Positions 8,235 to 16,869 of a DNA stretch of 64,000 bases are shown in pieces. The stretch lies in contig JAVBJV010000006.1 of the NCBI GenBank assembly GCA_031546815.1, positions 62,001-126,000 of the forward strand, written 5' to 3'. The notes beneath the pieces are model-generated. The model had not been told where the DNA came from, searched no databases, and worked only from the letters and a program-made list of their open reading frames with translations. The number at the start of each line of letters is the position of its first letter. Positions within the stretch are counted from its first letter, which is position 1. This DNA is from JAVBJV01 sp031546815. GTDB lineage: Bacteria; Pseudomonadota; Alphaproteobacteria; Acetobacterales; Acetobacteraceae. Made by a program: the position numbers and the translations under genes.

Positions 8235-8893
8235 TACTGGTCGGTCGAAGTGGCCACCAGCCGCCATGTCGGGTCGTCCTTCAGCGCCAGATCGCGCTGG
8301 AACGTCCACACATCGGCGATTTCCGTCACCGCGTCGGTGCCCTCGACCACCGAACCGTTCGCGGCCGTCGTCACGTTCACCTGATCGGACACGAAGCGCA
8401 CCGTGATGTCGGCAACCGTGCCGCGCAGATCCGCCGCCACGATATCGGCATCGCGAATACCGCGAATCTCGAACTGCTGGACGTGCCCGGCTTCCTCGCG
8501 CGCTGTGATGGCGCTGTCGAACCCGGGATAGACCTCGTCCCCCAGCAGCTTGCGCAGCGTGGCGCGGTCGCCCCGCGCGAAGGCCGAGACGATCATCGGG
8601 AAGGCCGTTTCCGCGCCGCTCAGGAAGCGTGCAGGGGTTACCGTGCGGTCCACTGCCTCGATCCGCGCCAGAGTCTGACCCAGGGTAGTGGTCGCGTCGG
8701 GCAGATTGCGGGTCGGGTTAACCGGGGGGACGGGGTTGTCGGCCTCGATCTCCGGGCGGGCTTCAGGGGTGGCTTGTGGTGGACGCTCGAACCCGGTGCG
8801 ACGCCCCAGAATGCTGCGCAGACGCAGCACAAGAAAGGCCGCAACCATTCCAAACAGAATAAGCTCGAGCGGGATGCCCCCGGAACTGCCCAT
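8234..8893 (-). CDS. Tim44/TimA-domain inner-membrane protein
   Basis: A 219-residue protein with an N-terminal membrane helix (about 7-23), a proline-rich acidic linker, and a Tim44-like domain (about 75-219) related to the mitochondrial import-motor tether Tim44. In Alphaproteobacteria this family (TimA) sits next to secB and mltA, as here: mltA is translationally coupled to it and secB is about 0.8 kb away. Known members are membrane-bound; the bacterial function is not settled. Confidence 0.85.
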   Translation of the reverse strand: MGSSGGIPLELILFGMVAAFLVLRLRSILGRRTGFERPPQATPEARPEIEADNPVPPVNPTRNLPDATTTLGQTLARIEAVDRTVTPARFLSGAETAFPMIVSAFARGDRATLRKLLGDEVYPGFDSAITAREEAGHVQQFEIRGIRDADIVAADLRGTVADITVRFVSDQVNVTTAANGSVVEGTDAVTEIADVWTFQRDLALKDDPTWRLVATSTDQ

Positions 8894-8993
8894 GAAAATC
8901 TCCTAATCCTTCCTCCAGACATAAGCATCCGCCTGGATCGGCGCAACCTTACACCGGCTTCCATATAAGCAGGAAACGATCTACCTCTGCCGA

Positions 8994-9578
8994 ATGTTTT
9001 TACTGCGGCACGGCCAAAGCGAATTCAACCTGCACTTCACCACCACCCGGCGAGACCCCGGGATCGTCGATCCGCGCCTGACGGACGAGGGCCACGCCCA
9101 GGCCCGCGCCGCCGGAGAGGCCCTGCGCGGGCAAGGGATACGGCGGATCATCACCTCGCCCTATACTCGCGCACTGGAAACCGCAGTCGGGGTAAATGCG
9201 GCGCTGGGGGCCGAGATCCTGATCAACCCGATTGTGCGGGAACGTTATGCGTTCAAATGCGACATCGGCACCCCACGGACCGAACTGGTGCGCGACTGGC
9301 CGCACATCGATTTCAGCCATATCGACGAGGTCTGGTGGCCCGATATCAACGAACCCGAACCGCAGGTCGAGGCCCGGGCCGCGCTGTTCCGCGCCGAAAT
9401 GGCAGCACTTGGCGGTTGGGCTGCGGAAACGCTGGTAGTCTCGCACTGGGGGTTCCTGCTGGCGCTGACCGGCGAGACCATGGCCAACGGCAGCTGGCGT
9501 GCCTTCGACCCGACCGCCCCCGCCCCCACCGATCTGTCCTGGCCGAAGCTGGAGAGCGTTCGCCGCTCCCCGTCATAA
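8994..9578 (+). CDS. Histidine phosphatase family protein
   Basis: A 194-residue phosphoglycerate-mutase-like protein beginning almost directly with the catalytic motif LLRHGQS (phosphohistidine His6). It also has SPYTRALET, the conserved Arg/Glu region near ERYAF, and a second catalytic His in VVSHWGF. Substrate is not predictable. No good ribosome binding site precedes the ATG, but an upstream start is not available without losing the motif spacing. It points toward secB and could share transcription with it. Confidence 0.85.
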   Translation: MFLLRHGQSEFNLHFTTTRRDPGIVDPRLTDEGHAQARAAGEALRGQGIRRIITSPYTRALETAVGVNAALGAEILINPIVRERYAFKCDIGTPRTELVRDWPHIDFSHIDEVWWPDINEPEPQVEARAALFRAEMAALGGWAAETLVVSHWGFLLALTGETMANGSWRAFDPTAPAPTDLSWPKLESVRRSPS

Positions 9579-9658
9579 TCCCCGGACCGATCCTAGAGGC
9601 TCTGGCATCAGCCGCGTCTTCATGCTACCCGCCGCACAATTCTCAGGAGCCTTCCCCC

Positions 9659-10144
9659 ATGTCCGATACGAACGAACTGCCCCAGAACGAACAGGCCCAG
9701 ATGCCGCCGCTGGTTGTTAATCTGCAGTACATCAAGGATCTGTCCTTTGAAGTGCCCGGTGGGCCGGAAGCGTTTCTGGCACTGAAGGACAAGCAGCCGC
9801 AGATCCAGATCGACCTGGACGTGCAGGCCCGCCGCCTGCCGGACAACAACGTCTACGAAGTGGGTCTGGCCGTTCGCGTTGAAGCGAAGTCGGAAACCAC
9901 CGTCGTGTGCATCGCCGAGCTGGTCTATTGCGGCATCTTCACGCTGACCGGGATTCCCGAAAACTCGATCGAGCCGGTGCTGCTGGTCGAATGCCCGCGT
10001 CTGCTGTTCCCGTTCGCGCGCAACATCATCGCCGACATCACCCGCGAAGGCGGCTTCCCGCCCGTCATGCTGCAGCCGATCGACTTCCTGACCCTGTGGC
10101 AGTCGCGCCGCGCACAGCAGGCTCCGGTCGCTGGAAACGCTTAA
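9659..10144 (+). CDS. secB: Protein-export chaperone SecB
   Basis: A 161-residue tetrameric cytoplasmic chaperone that keeps preproteins unfolded and hands them to SecA. The hallmark region YIKDLSFEVP is at about residues 23-32, and the C-terminal core PVMLQPIDFLTLW is intact, followed by a short SecA-binding tail. The ATG at 9659 has AGGAG at 9645-9649 as ribosome binding site. An 11-residue acidic Glu/Asn/Gln-rich start is normal for alphaproteobacterial SecB. A terminator follows. Confidence 0.95.
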   Translation: MSDTNELPQNEQAQMPPLVVNLQYIKDLSFEVPGGPEAFLALKDKQPQIQIDLDVQARRLPDNNVYEVGLAVRVEAKSETTVVCIAELVYCGIFTLTGIPENSIEPVLLVECPRLLFPFARNIIADITREGGFPPVMLQPIDFLTLWQSRRAQQAPVAGNA

Positions 10145-10167
10145 GGTTATTCGATACTGCGACAAAC

Positions 10168-10196
10168 AAAACGCCGGGCATCTTGTCCGGCGTTTT
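10168..10196. terminator. Bidirectional terminator between secB and dnaQ
   Basis: Perfect 10-base inverted repeat AAAACGCCGG (10168-10177) and CCGGCGTTTT (10187-10196). The A and T ends provide a short T tract on either strand, so it can end both the rightward secB message and the leftward dnaQ message. Confidence 0.8.
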
Positions 10197-10201
10197 GCAT
10201 T

Positions 10202-10894
10202 TCAGGCGTCGGGTTTGGTCAGGGTGGGCCAGACCGGATCCTTGACCCGTCCCAGGAATTTTTCGTGCGTGGCGCGTTCTTCGGGGTGGATCACGACACG
10301 ATGCGCTGCGCGGTTTTCGACCTTCGCGTAATGCACACCCATCGAAACGCCGGCCTCGGCCGGCAGTTCCAGCCCGCGCTGACGGCCGCCGGTCAATTCC
10401 ACATACACCTGCGACAACAGCTTGCAGTCGAGCAGCGCGTTATGCGAGGTGCGCTCGCTCAGATCGATGTCAAAGCGGCGGCACAGTGCATCCAGATTGT
10501 TCGGCATGCCGGGGAAACGCTTGCGCGCCAGCACCAGTGTATCGACCATGCGCGCCTCATCCAGCAACGGGCGCTTGGCCAGACGCAGTTCGTTGTTCAC
10601 GTGCATGAAGTCGAACGACGCATTATGCGCAACCATCGGGTCGTCGCCGATGAAGGCCAGGAATTCGTCCACCACATCGGCGAAACGCGGCTTCCCTTCC
10701 ACGTTGTGGTTGCGGATGTTGTGAATGCGCGCGGCGTCTTCGGGAATGTCGCGATCGGGGTTGAGCAGGCAGTAAAAACTCTTCCCCGTCGGCAGGTCGT
10801 TCCACAGTTCCAGCGCGGCGATTTCGATCACGCGGTGGCCCTGGGTGATCTCGATCCCCGTGGTCTCGGTGTCGAACAGGACGGCACGGGTCAT
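10202..10894 (-). CDS. dnaQ: DNA polymerase III subunit epsilon
   Basis: A 230-residue DEDDh 3'-5' exonuclease, the proofreading subunit of the replicative polymerase. ExoI DTETTG (residues 8-13), ExoII HNASFD and ExoIII HNALLDCKLL are all present, followed by the C-terminal segment that contacts the alpha subunit. The start at 10894 overlaps the coaE stop (ATGA). It is the last gene of aroE-coaE-dnaQ, in which each junction is a 4-base overlap. Confidence 0.95.
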   Translation of the reverse strand: MTRAVLFDTETTGIEITQGHRVIEIAALELWNDLPTGKSFYCLLNPDRDIPEDAARIHNIRNHNVEGKPRFADVVDEFLAFIGDDPMVAHNASFDFMHVNNELRLAKRPLLDEARMVDTLVLARKRFPGMPNNLDALCRRFDIDLSERTSHNALLDCKLLSQVYVELTGGRQRGLELPAEAGVSMGVHYAKVENRAAHRVVIHPEERATHEKFLGRVKDPVWPTLTKPDA

Positions 10895-11478
10895 GGGGTC
10901 AGCTCCGAGAGAAAGCGGCGAATGCGCGCCTGCAGGTAATGCCGCGACAGGCCGTTGCGCAGCCACAGATCCGCGTGCTTCCGGCGGTCGCCATCGCGCA
11001 TCTGCCGCGCACGAATAGCCGACAGACGCTCTTCTGTCATGCCCGGGCGACGCAACACCCGCAGCGCCTGTAGCGCGGGTGGTACGTTGAGCACGATCAC
11101 CGCATCCATGTCGCGCTGTCGCTTGCTCTCCAGCAGCAGCGGAATGTCGAATACCACCACGCGCTTGCCGTTCTTGCGGGCACGGGCGACGAAGTCGGCC
11201 TCGGCGTGGCGCACCAACGGGTGGACGATGGCTTCCAGCACCTTCAGCGCCGCCGGATGGCCCAGTACGTGCTGACGCAATACCGCACGATCCACCGCAC
11301 CGTCGCGGGTGGAGCCGGGGAAAGCGGCTTCAATCGGCACAACGGCCGCGCCGCCTTTGCCTTGCAGCACGTGCACCGCCGCATCGGCATCGAACACCGG
11401 AATACCCAGCCGCCGGAACACCGCCGTCGTGGTGGATTTGCCGGTACCGATCCCACCAGTCAGGCCGATGCGCTTCAT
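10891..11478 (-). CDS. coaE: Dephospho-CoA kinase
   Basis: A 195-residue P-loop kinase catalysing the last step of coenzyme A synthesis, phosphorylation of the 3'-OH of dephospho-CoA. The Walker A loop GGIGTGKS is at about 8-15, followed by DADAAVH and the VVFDIPLLLE core. It lies between aroE and dnaQ with ATGA overlaps on both sides. The usual neighbour maf is absent here. Confidence 0.95.
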   Translation of the reverse strand: MKRIGLTGGIGTGKSTTTAVFRRLGIPVFDADAAVHVLQGKGGAAVVPIEAAFPGSTRDGAVDRAVLRQHVLGHPAALKVLEAIVHPLVRHAEADFVARARKNGKRVVVFDIPLLLESKRQRDMDAVIVLNVPPALQALRVLRRPGMTEERLSAIRARQMRDGDRRKHADLWLRNGLSRHYLQARIRRFLSELTP

Positions 11479-12314
11479 GTGCGGGGAACATCTGCCGCGA
11501 CGAAATCGTGCAGCGCGTCATCAACGGTGGGGTCCACACCGAACCACGCGCGGAAGCCGGGCCGCGCCTGATGCAGCAGCATCCCCAGCCCCGGCACCAC
11601 ACGCAGGCCATGTGCGCGCGCCGCCGTCAGCAGCGGTGTTTCCAGCGGCACGTAGACAATATCAGCTACCGCCATTCCTGCGGGCGCGCGCGCCAGATCC
11701 AGCGCCAGCGTGCCGTGCCCGGCCATCCCCAGCGATGTCGTCTGCACCACCAGCGCATGGTCACGCAGCGCCGCGTCGCGCTGTTCCCACGCCAGTGTCT
11801 TCAGACCCGGCAGATCGCGCGCCAGAGCCTCGGCCCGTTCGGGTGTGCGATTGGCGACCGAGACCGCCACACCCTCCGCCAGCAACGCCGCCGCAATGGC
11901 GCGTGCCGCACCGCCCGCGCCCAGCAGCAGAGCGGGACCGGCTTTCGGGTCCACCGCATGCGCGCGCAGATTGGCGACGAACCCCCAGCCATCGGTGTTC
12001 GACCCGGTAATCTTTCCATCCGCAAACACCAGCGTGTTCACCGCACCCGCGCGACGTGCACTGTCGTCCACCGTGTCGCACACGGCGAACGCGGCTTCCT
12101 TGTGCGGAATGGTGACGTTGGCGCCTGCAAACCCGGCATACATCAACCCGCGCACAGCTTCGGTAAAATGCGTCGGTTCAACCGGCAGCGGCAGATAGGC
12201 TGCATCCAGCCCGTAACGTTCGATCCAGTGGCCATGCAGTCGCGGCGATCGCGAATGCGCAACGGGCCATCCGATCACCCCGGCCAGACGCGCGTGTCCT
12301 GTTAAAATCTGCAT
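11475..12314 (-). CDS. aroE: Shikimate dehydrogenase
   Basis: A 279-residue NADP-dependent enzyme that reduces 3-dehydroshikimate in aromatic amino-acid synthesis. It shows the N-terminal substrate motif GWPVAHSRSPRLH, the catalytic Lys in VTIPHKEAAF, and the nucleotide-binding loop LGAGGAARAI. The start at 12314 (MQILTG) was chosen because it is just ahead of the conserved domain and has GGGGG upstream. The frame is open 19 codons further. It is the first gene of the aroE-coaE-dnaQ unit. Confidence 0.94.
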   Translation of the reverse strand: MQILTGHARLAGVIGWPVAHSRSPRLHGHWIERYGLDAAYLPLPVEPTHFTEAVRGLMYAGFAGANVTIPHKEAAFAVCDTVDDSARRAGAVNTLVFADGKITGSNTDGWGFVANLRAHAVDPKAGPALLLGAGGAARAIAAALLAEGVAVSVANRTPERAEALARDLPGLKTLAWEQRDAALRDHALVVQTTSLGMAGHGTLALDLARAPAGMAVADIVYVPLETPLLTAARAHGLRVVPGLGMLLHQARPGFRAWFGVDPTVDDALHDFVAADVPRT

Positions 12315-12401
12315 CCCCCGAGCATGTGCGATTCTTGTAAAAATGCAACCTTCCCAAACCATCCGCCCCACTTATAACATTGATGCGAAAGGCAGGGCCG
12401 A

Positions 12402-12920
12402 ATGAGCTACGTCACCGACATGAAATCCAGGCTTCCCGTAACAATGTCGTTGCCGGCAGAGTTCGAGGCCCTTTTCACCTGGATCGAGGCCAATGGCTTC
12501 TTCATACAAAGCACCCGTTTCCCCGGTGATCGTCTGGGAATGCTTGGCCCCGCAGAGCCGCCTTACCACGGCACCGTCATCATGTTCCGCGTCGAGACGC
12601 CCGAACAGGCGCAAGATACAGGGACGAGCTGGTGTGGGTGCGATGTGTCGGACATTTCCGATCGTCTGGTGACGTTTGCACGCACGGGTGGCGATGGGTC
12701 CCACGTCGCGTTCTGGATCGACGATCAGGGAAAGCAGCAGATCGTGCATCTCGGGTCGGAAGGGGCGTTTGGTATCCTGACCTCAACGCCGCTCGATTTT
12801 CTGCGCCTGTTGAGCATCGGCTACGAAGAGATCAGCGGCGATTGTCAGGAAGCACCCGACGCTCCCCCGAACAGCCTCACTTTTCTGGGGCTGCACCGGA
12901 CCGTCATCAACGCGGCCTAA
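12402..12920 (+). CDS. SMI1/KNR4 (SUKH)-like protein
   Basis: A 172-residue soluble protein with no signal peptide. I see a SUKH-like pattern: a central GGDGSHVAFWIDDQGKQ followed by IVHLGSEG and a C-terminal helix LDFLRLLSIGYEEI. SUKH proteins often act as immunity proteins against contact-dependent or polymorphic toxins, but many are orphans. No toxin, Rhs or secretion gene is next to it; it stands alone between aroE (divergent) and an MFS gene (convergent). The family call is by eye and moderately sure; immunity is not shown. Confidence 0.6.
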   Translation: MSYVTDMKSRLPVTMSLPAEFEALFTWIEANGFFIQSTRFPGDRLGMLGPAEPPYHGTVIMFRVETPEQAQDTGTSWCGCDVSDISDRLVTFARTGGDGSHVAFWIDDQGKQQIVHLGSEGAFGILTSTPLDFLRLLSIGYEEISGDCQEAPDAPPNSLTFLGLHRTVINAA

Positions 12921-13041
12921 CCAGTCCTGGTTGACTGAACGCTACGGCGTGACGATCCCGCGCACAGCATCCGAAGTCATGCATGATTTATCCCGTCCGG
13001 ATGCTTTCCACACATGGATGGAGCAGCTTAACGGCTGCCCC

Positions 13042-14253
13042 TTACTCGGCTGCAACCGCCGCCCATAATTCCGGTTGCAGTTCCTCGCGCCGATCGGGGA
13101 AGAACACCGCGCAGAGCAGCGTCACCACCGACGCACCCGCCAGCACCATCAGCACCACCGCCAGCGACCCCGTGCTGGTGTGCAGATAACCCACCACCGG
13201 CGCCGCCGCAGCCGCGCCCAGAAAGCCCACAAAAAAGCGGATCGAGTAGATCTTCGTGCGCAGCGCCGGGCTGATGTAACGCGCGGCCATCGTCTCGCTG
13301 AGAGTCACCTGCCCGAACACGCAGGCCGCCGTCAGCCCCGCCAGTGCCAGCGCGGCAAAGCCCTGCACGAAGGCCAGCATCAGCATGGTCGGCACCAGCA
13401 CTATCGTGAGCGGCAGGAAAATGCGCTTCAGCGTGGTGCGGTCGATCATCCGCCCGACGCTGAACTGTGCCACCGCGCCGCACAGCGTGGCGGCAAAGGC
13501 CAGCACGCCGACCAGCGGCAGCAGATCGGGCGATTCCGCCAGACGTTCCTGCATCAGCTTCGGAATCAGGATGGTGAACGCATTGAACACGAAGCCCGAC
13601 ACCACCGCGATGACCATCAGCACAATCAGCGCGCGCTTCACCAGAAATTTCGGAATATCAGGGAACGCACGCGCACGTGCGGCAGCGCCATGCGCGTCGA
13701 ACGCTGGTTCGCGCGCATACAGAACGCCGCCCAGCATGCACAGCACGCCCGGCACGATGAACGCCGCCTGCCAGCCGAATGTCTGGCACAGAAACGCCGT
13801 CGCCACCGGGGCCGATGCAACGCCGATATTCCCGAACACGCCGTTCACGCCGATCGAACGACCCGGCTTGTCGCCCGCCGCTTCCACCAGCATGGCGGTG
13901 CCGATCGGGTGATAGATCGCCGCGAACAATCCGGTTGCCGACAGCGCCAGCATCAGCGTCAGCGGGCCGGACGCAAACCCCGTCGCCACCATCGACAGCC
14001 CCGCGCCCATGAAGAACGCCACCAGCAACGCCTTGCGCCCCAGCCGCACGGCAAGCCACCCCTGCGGCAGCGAGAACAGGCCGTAACAGACGAACATCCC
14101 CGTCGCCAGCGCGAGAATCGGGCCGTATGACTCGCCGAACATTCCCCCCGGCTGCGCCATGGCCAGCACGGCGGTGGGCAGGATCAGCAGGCAGTAATGG
14201 GTGAAATAATGCGCGGCATTGATCAGCCTGATCTGACGCGTGGCGGCATCCAT
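13042..14253 (-). CDS. MFS transporter
   Basis: A 403-residue major-facilitator protein with about 12 membrane helices. The cytoplasmic loop between helices 2 and 3 carries WLAVRLGRKALL, a variant of the MFS motif A, and a second copy occurs at VGRMIDRTTLKR after helix 8. Helix 5 has GVFGNIGVASAP. Similar to transporters of the fosmidomycin-resistance/YfcJ kind, but the substrate cannot be told. The ATG at 14253 gives the expected short N-terminus; the frame runs open far upstream but overlaps the divergent phosphatase. Confidence 0.85.
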   Translation of the reverse strand: MDAATRQIRLINAAHYFTHYCLLILPTAVLAMAQPGGMFGESYGPILALATGMFVCYGLFSLPQGWLAVRLGRKALLVAFFMGAGLSMVATGFASGPLTLMLALSATGLFAAIYHPIGTAMLVEAAGDKPGRSIGVNGVFGNIGVASAPVATAFLCQTFGWQAAFIVPGVLCMLGGVLYAREPAFDAHGAAARARAFPDIPKFLVKRALIVLMVIAVVSGFVFNAFTILIPKLMQERLAESPDLLPLVGVLAFAATLCGAVAQFSVGRMIDRTTLKRIFLPLTIVLVPTMLMLAFVQGFAALALAGLTAACVFGQVTLSETMAARYISPALRTKIYSIRFFVGFLGAAAAAPVVGYLHTSTGSLAVVLMVLAGASVVTLLCAVFFPDRREELQPELWAAVAAE

Positions 14254-14325
14254 CCCGTTACTCTCCTGATTTGCGCAACGCGCCCGTAATGGTAGGAACA
14301 TTCCTCCTCGAGGAAGGCGTGTCAA

Positions 14326-14961
14326 ATGAATCGCACAATGGTGGTTTTCGATCTGGACGGAACGCTGGTCGACAGCCTGCCCGACCTGCACGCAACGCTG
14401 AACCGCGTACTGCACAGCGACCTGTCGGTGGACGCCGTGCGCCGCATGATCGGCGATGGTGCCGCGGTTCTGGTGCGCCGCGCCCAGGTTGCTCTGGGCC
14501 GCCCGGAAGACCCGACCGATCTGGCCGCGTTCCTGGCCGATTACGAAGCCAATACCGCGCACGCCACCCGCCCGTACAACGGCATCACAGATCTGCTGAA
14601 CACGCTGCAACAGCGCGGCACACGCATGGCCGTCTGCACCAACAAGCCCGAGGCCGCCGCACGTGCGCTGCTGGCCGAGCTGAACCTCGCTGCCTATTTC
14701 AGCGCGGTTGGCGGCGGTGACAGTTTCCCCACCCGCAAACCCGACCCCGCCCATCTGCGCGCCACGATTACAGCCGCTGGCGGCGATCCCACCCACGCCG
14801 TGATGATCGGCGATCACGCGAACGACGTGAACGCCGGCAAAGGCGCAGGCATTCCGTGCATCTTCGCGGGCTGGGGCTATGGCACGCCGGACATGGCAAC
14901 GGGCGCGACAGCCATTGCCGCTGCGCCCGCTGATGTTCTCGCGTTGCTGCCTACAGAATAA
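14326..14961 (+). CDS. gph: HAD hydrolase, phosphoglycolate phosphatase type
   Basis: A 211-residue haloacid-dehalogenase hydrolase that probably converts 2-phosphoglycolate to glycolate, a salvage step after DNA repair or oxygenase activity. Motif I is FDLDGTLVDS (nucleophile Asp9), motif II CTNKP (about 104), motif III KPDP, motif IV MIGDHANDV. The cap domain lies between motifs I and II. Its last 11 bases overlap the end of hslU on the opposite strand. Related HAD substrates cannot be excluded. Confidence 0.85.
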   Translation: MNRTMVVFDLDGTLVDSLPDLHATLNRVLHSDLSVDAVRRMIGDGAAVLVRRAQVALGRPEDPTDLAAFLADYEANTAHATRPYNGITDLLNTLQQRGTRMAVCTNKPEAAARALLAELNLAAYFSAVGGGDSFPTRKPDPAHLRATITAAGGDPTHAVMIGDHANDVNAGKGAGIPCIFAGWGYGTPDMATGATAIAAAPADVLALLPTE

Positions 14962-16273
14962 ACCGGCTTAGGTCGCCCTTGGATGCCAGCGGCGCGACAC
15001 GTTCGCCGACATAGGCGGCATCCACCGTCACGCTCTGCCCCGCACGATCGGATGCCGTGAACGAGATTTCTTCCAGCAGCCGTTCCAGCACCGTGTGCAG
15101 ACGACGCGCGCCGATGTTCTCGACCCGGTCGTTGATGTCGGTGGCCAGATCGGCCAGCGCGTAGATTGCTTCATCGGCGAAGTCCAGCGTCATGCCCTCG
15201 GTGCCGATCAGCGCCTTGTACTGCTTCACCAGCGAATGCTCGGGTTCGGTCAGAATGCGGCGCATGTCGTCGCGCGACAGCGCCGCGAGTTCCACACGGA
15301 TCGGCAGACGCCCCTGCAATTCCGGCAGCAGGTCCGACGGCTTGGCCAGATGGAACGCACCCGACGCGATAAACAGGATATGGTCGGTCTTCACCGGCCC
15401 GTGCTTGGTGGAAACAGTGGTGCCCTCGATCAGCGGCAGCAGGTCGCGCTGCACACCCTCGCGCGAGACATCGCCGCCACGCGCACCGCCCTCGCCCGAG
15501 CGCGCACAGATCTTGTCGATCTCGTCCAGGAACACGATGCCGTTGCTCTCCACGTGCTGGATCGCTTCCTTCATCAGGCGTTCGGTGTCGAGCAGTGCTT
15601 CCTGCTCCTCCACCAGCAACGCCTTGCGCGCATCGGCGACAGTCAGGCGACGATGCTTGGCGGGGCCGCCGCCCATCATCTTGCCCATCATCTCCTGCAA
15701 GTTCATCATCTGCGCGCCGGGCATGCCGGGAATATCCATCGCACCAAGCGGCGAGCCGCCCATATCGCGCAGCGAGAGTTCGACCTCTTTCTGCTCAAGC
15801 TCGCCATTGCGCAGCATCTTGCGGAACTTCAGGCGTGTGTCGGCGGATGCGCCCTCGCCCACCAGCGCGCTGATCAGGCGTTCCTCGGCGTTGACCTCGG
15901 CCTTGGCCTGCACGTCCTTGCGGTGCGCTTCCTTGGTCATCGCGATGCCGACCTCGACCAGATCACGCACGATGCTTTCAACGTCGCGCCCGACATAGCC
16001 GACTTCTGTGAACTTGGTCGCCTCGACCTTCAGGAACGGCGCTTGGGCGAGCTTCGCCAAACGGCGCGCAATCTCGGTCTTGCCGCAGCCGGTGGGACCA
16101 ATCATCAGGATGTTCTTCGGCACGACCTCTTCGCGCAGACCTTCCGGCAGTTGCTGACGCCGCCAGCGGTTGCGCAGCGCAATCGCCACGGCGCGCTTGG
16201 CATCGCCCTGTCCAACAATAAAACGATCCAGTTCGCTGACGATCTCGCGCGGGGAATAGGTGGGGATGTCCAT
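14951..16273 (-). CDS. hslU: ATP-dependent protease ATPase subunit HslU
   Basis: A 440-residue AAA+ unfoldase that feeds proteins to the HslV peptidase. Walker A GPTGCGKTE is near residue 59, Walker B IVFLDEID near 250, with the variable I domain between, and the C-terminus ends in the LSRFIL tail that docks into HslV. The pore-loop region follows Walker A (KVEATKFTEVGYVGRDVES). It begins 3 bases after the hslV stop; the pair forms an operon. Confidence 0.96.
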   Translation of the reverse strand: MDIPTYSPREIVSELDRFIVGQGDAKRAVAIALRNRWRRQQLPEGLREEVVPKNILMIGPTGCGKTEIARRLAKLAQAPFLKVEATKFTEVGYVGRDVESIVRDLVEVGIAMTKEAHRKDVQAKAEVNAEERLISALVGEGASADTRLKFRKMLRNGELEQKEVELSLRDMGGSPLGAMDIPGMPGAQMMNLQEMMGKMMGGGPAKHRRLTVADARKALLVEEQEALLDTERLMKEAIQHVESNGIVFLDEIDKICARSGEGGARGGDVSREGVQRDLLPLIEGTTVSTKHGPVKTDHILFIASGAFHLAKPSDLLPELQGRLPIRVELAALSRDDMRRILTEPEHSLVKQYKALIGTEGMTLDFADEAIYALADLATDINDRVENIGARRLHTVLERLLEEISFTASDRAGQSVTVDAAYVGERVAPLASKGDLSRFIL

Positions 16274-16276
16274 GGG

Positions 16277-16828
16277 TCAGATCGTCTCCATCGTGACGTT
16301 GCCGTTAGTGTAGACGCAGATATCGCCCGCAATCTTCATCGCACGCCGCGCCACGTCTTCCGCGCTCAGGCCCGGCACGTCGATCAGCGCGCGGGCCGCG
16401 GCCAGCGCGTAATTACCGCCCGAGCCGATGGCAATCACCCCGTCCTCGGGTTCCAGCACATCGCCGTTGCCGGTCAGCGTGAAGGACCGTTCCTTGTCGG
16501 CCACCGCCATCATCGCTTCCAGCCGACGCAGATACCGGTCCGTCCGCCAGTCCTTCGCCAGCTCGACGCAGGCGCGTTCAAGCTGGTTCGGAAACCGCTC
16601 CAGCTTCGCTTCCAACCGTTCGAGGAGTGTGAAGGCATCGGCCGTGGCCCCGGCGAACCCGGCCAGTACCGCGCCGCCACCAATGCGCCTTACCTTGCGC
16701 GCATTACCTTTGACGACGGTCGGGCCAAGCGAGACCTGTCCATCGCCCGCCATTGCCACGCGCCCGTCGCGACGGACGCAGAGGATCGTCGTGCCATGCC
16801 AGCCGACGGGGTCATGTTGCGTGTTCAT
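16277..16828 (-). CDS. hslV: ATP-dependent protease peptidase subunit HslV
   Basis: A 183-residue N-terminal-threonine peptidase of the bacterial proteasome-like HslUV. A 12-residue propeptide ends WHG and exposes Thr13 (TTILCVRRDG), with Lys near NARKVRR completing the active site and SGGNYALAAARAL in the core. The 12-residue propeptide is longer than that of E. coli but usual in Alphaproteobacteria. First gene of hslVU. Confidence 0.96.
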   Translation of the reverse strand: MNTQHDPVGWHGTTILCVRRDGRVAMAGDGQVSLGPTVVKGNARKVRRIGGGAVLAGFAGATADAFTLLERLEAKLERFPNQLERACVELAKDWRTDRYLRRLEAMMAVADKERSFTLTGNGDVLEPEDGVIAIGSGGNYALAAARALIDVPGLSAEDVARRAMKIAGDICVYTNGNVTMETI

Positions 16829-16869
16829 GCCCCATCACATGGCAATGACAGGGCGGAACTGCAACCCCG

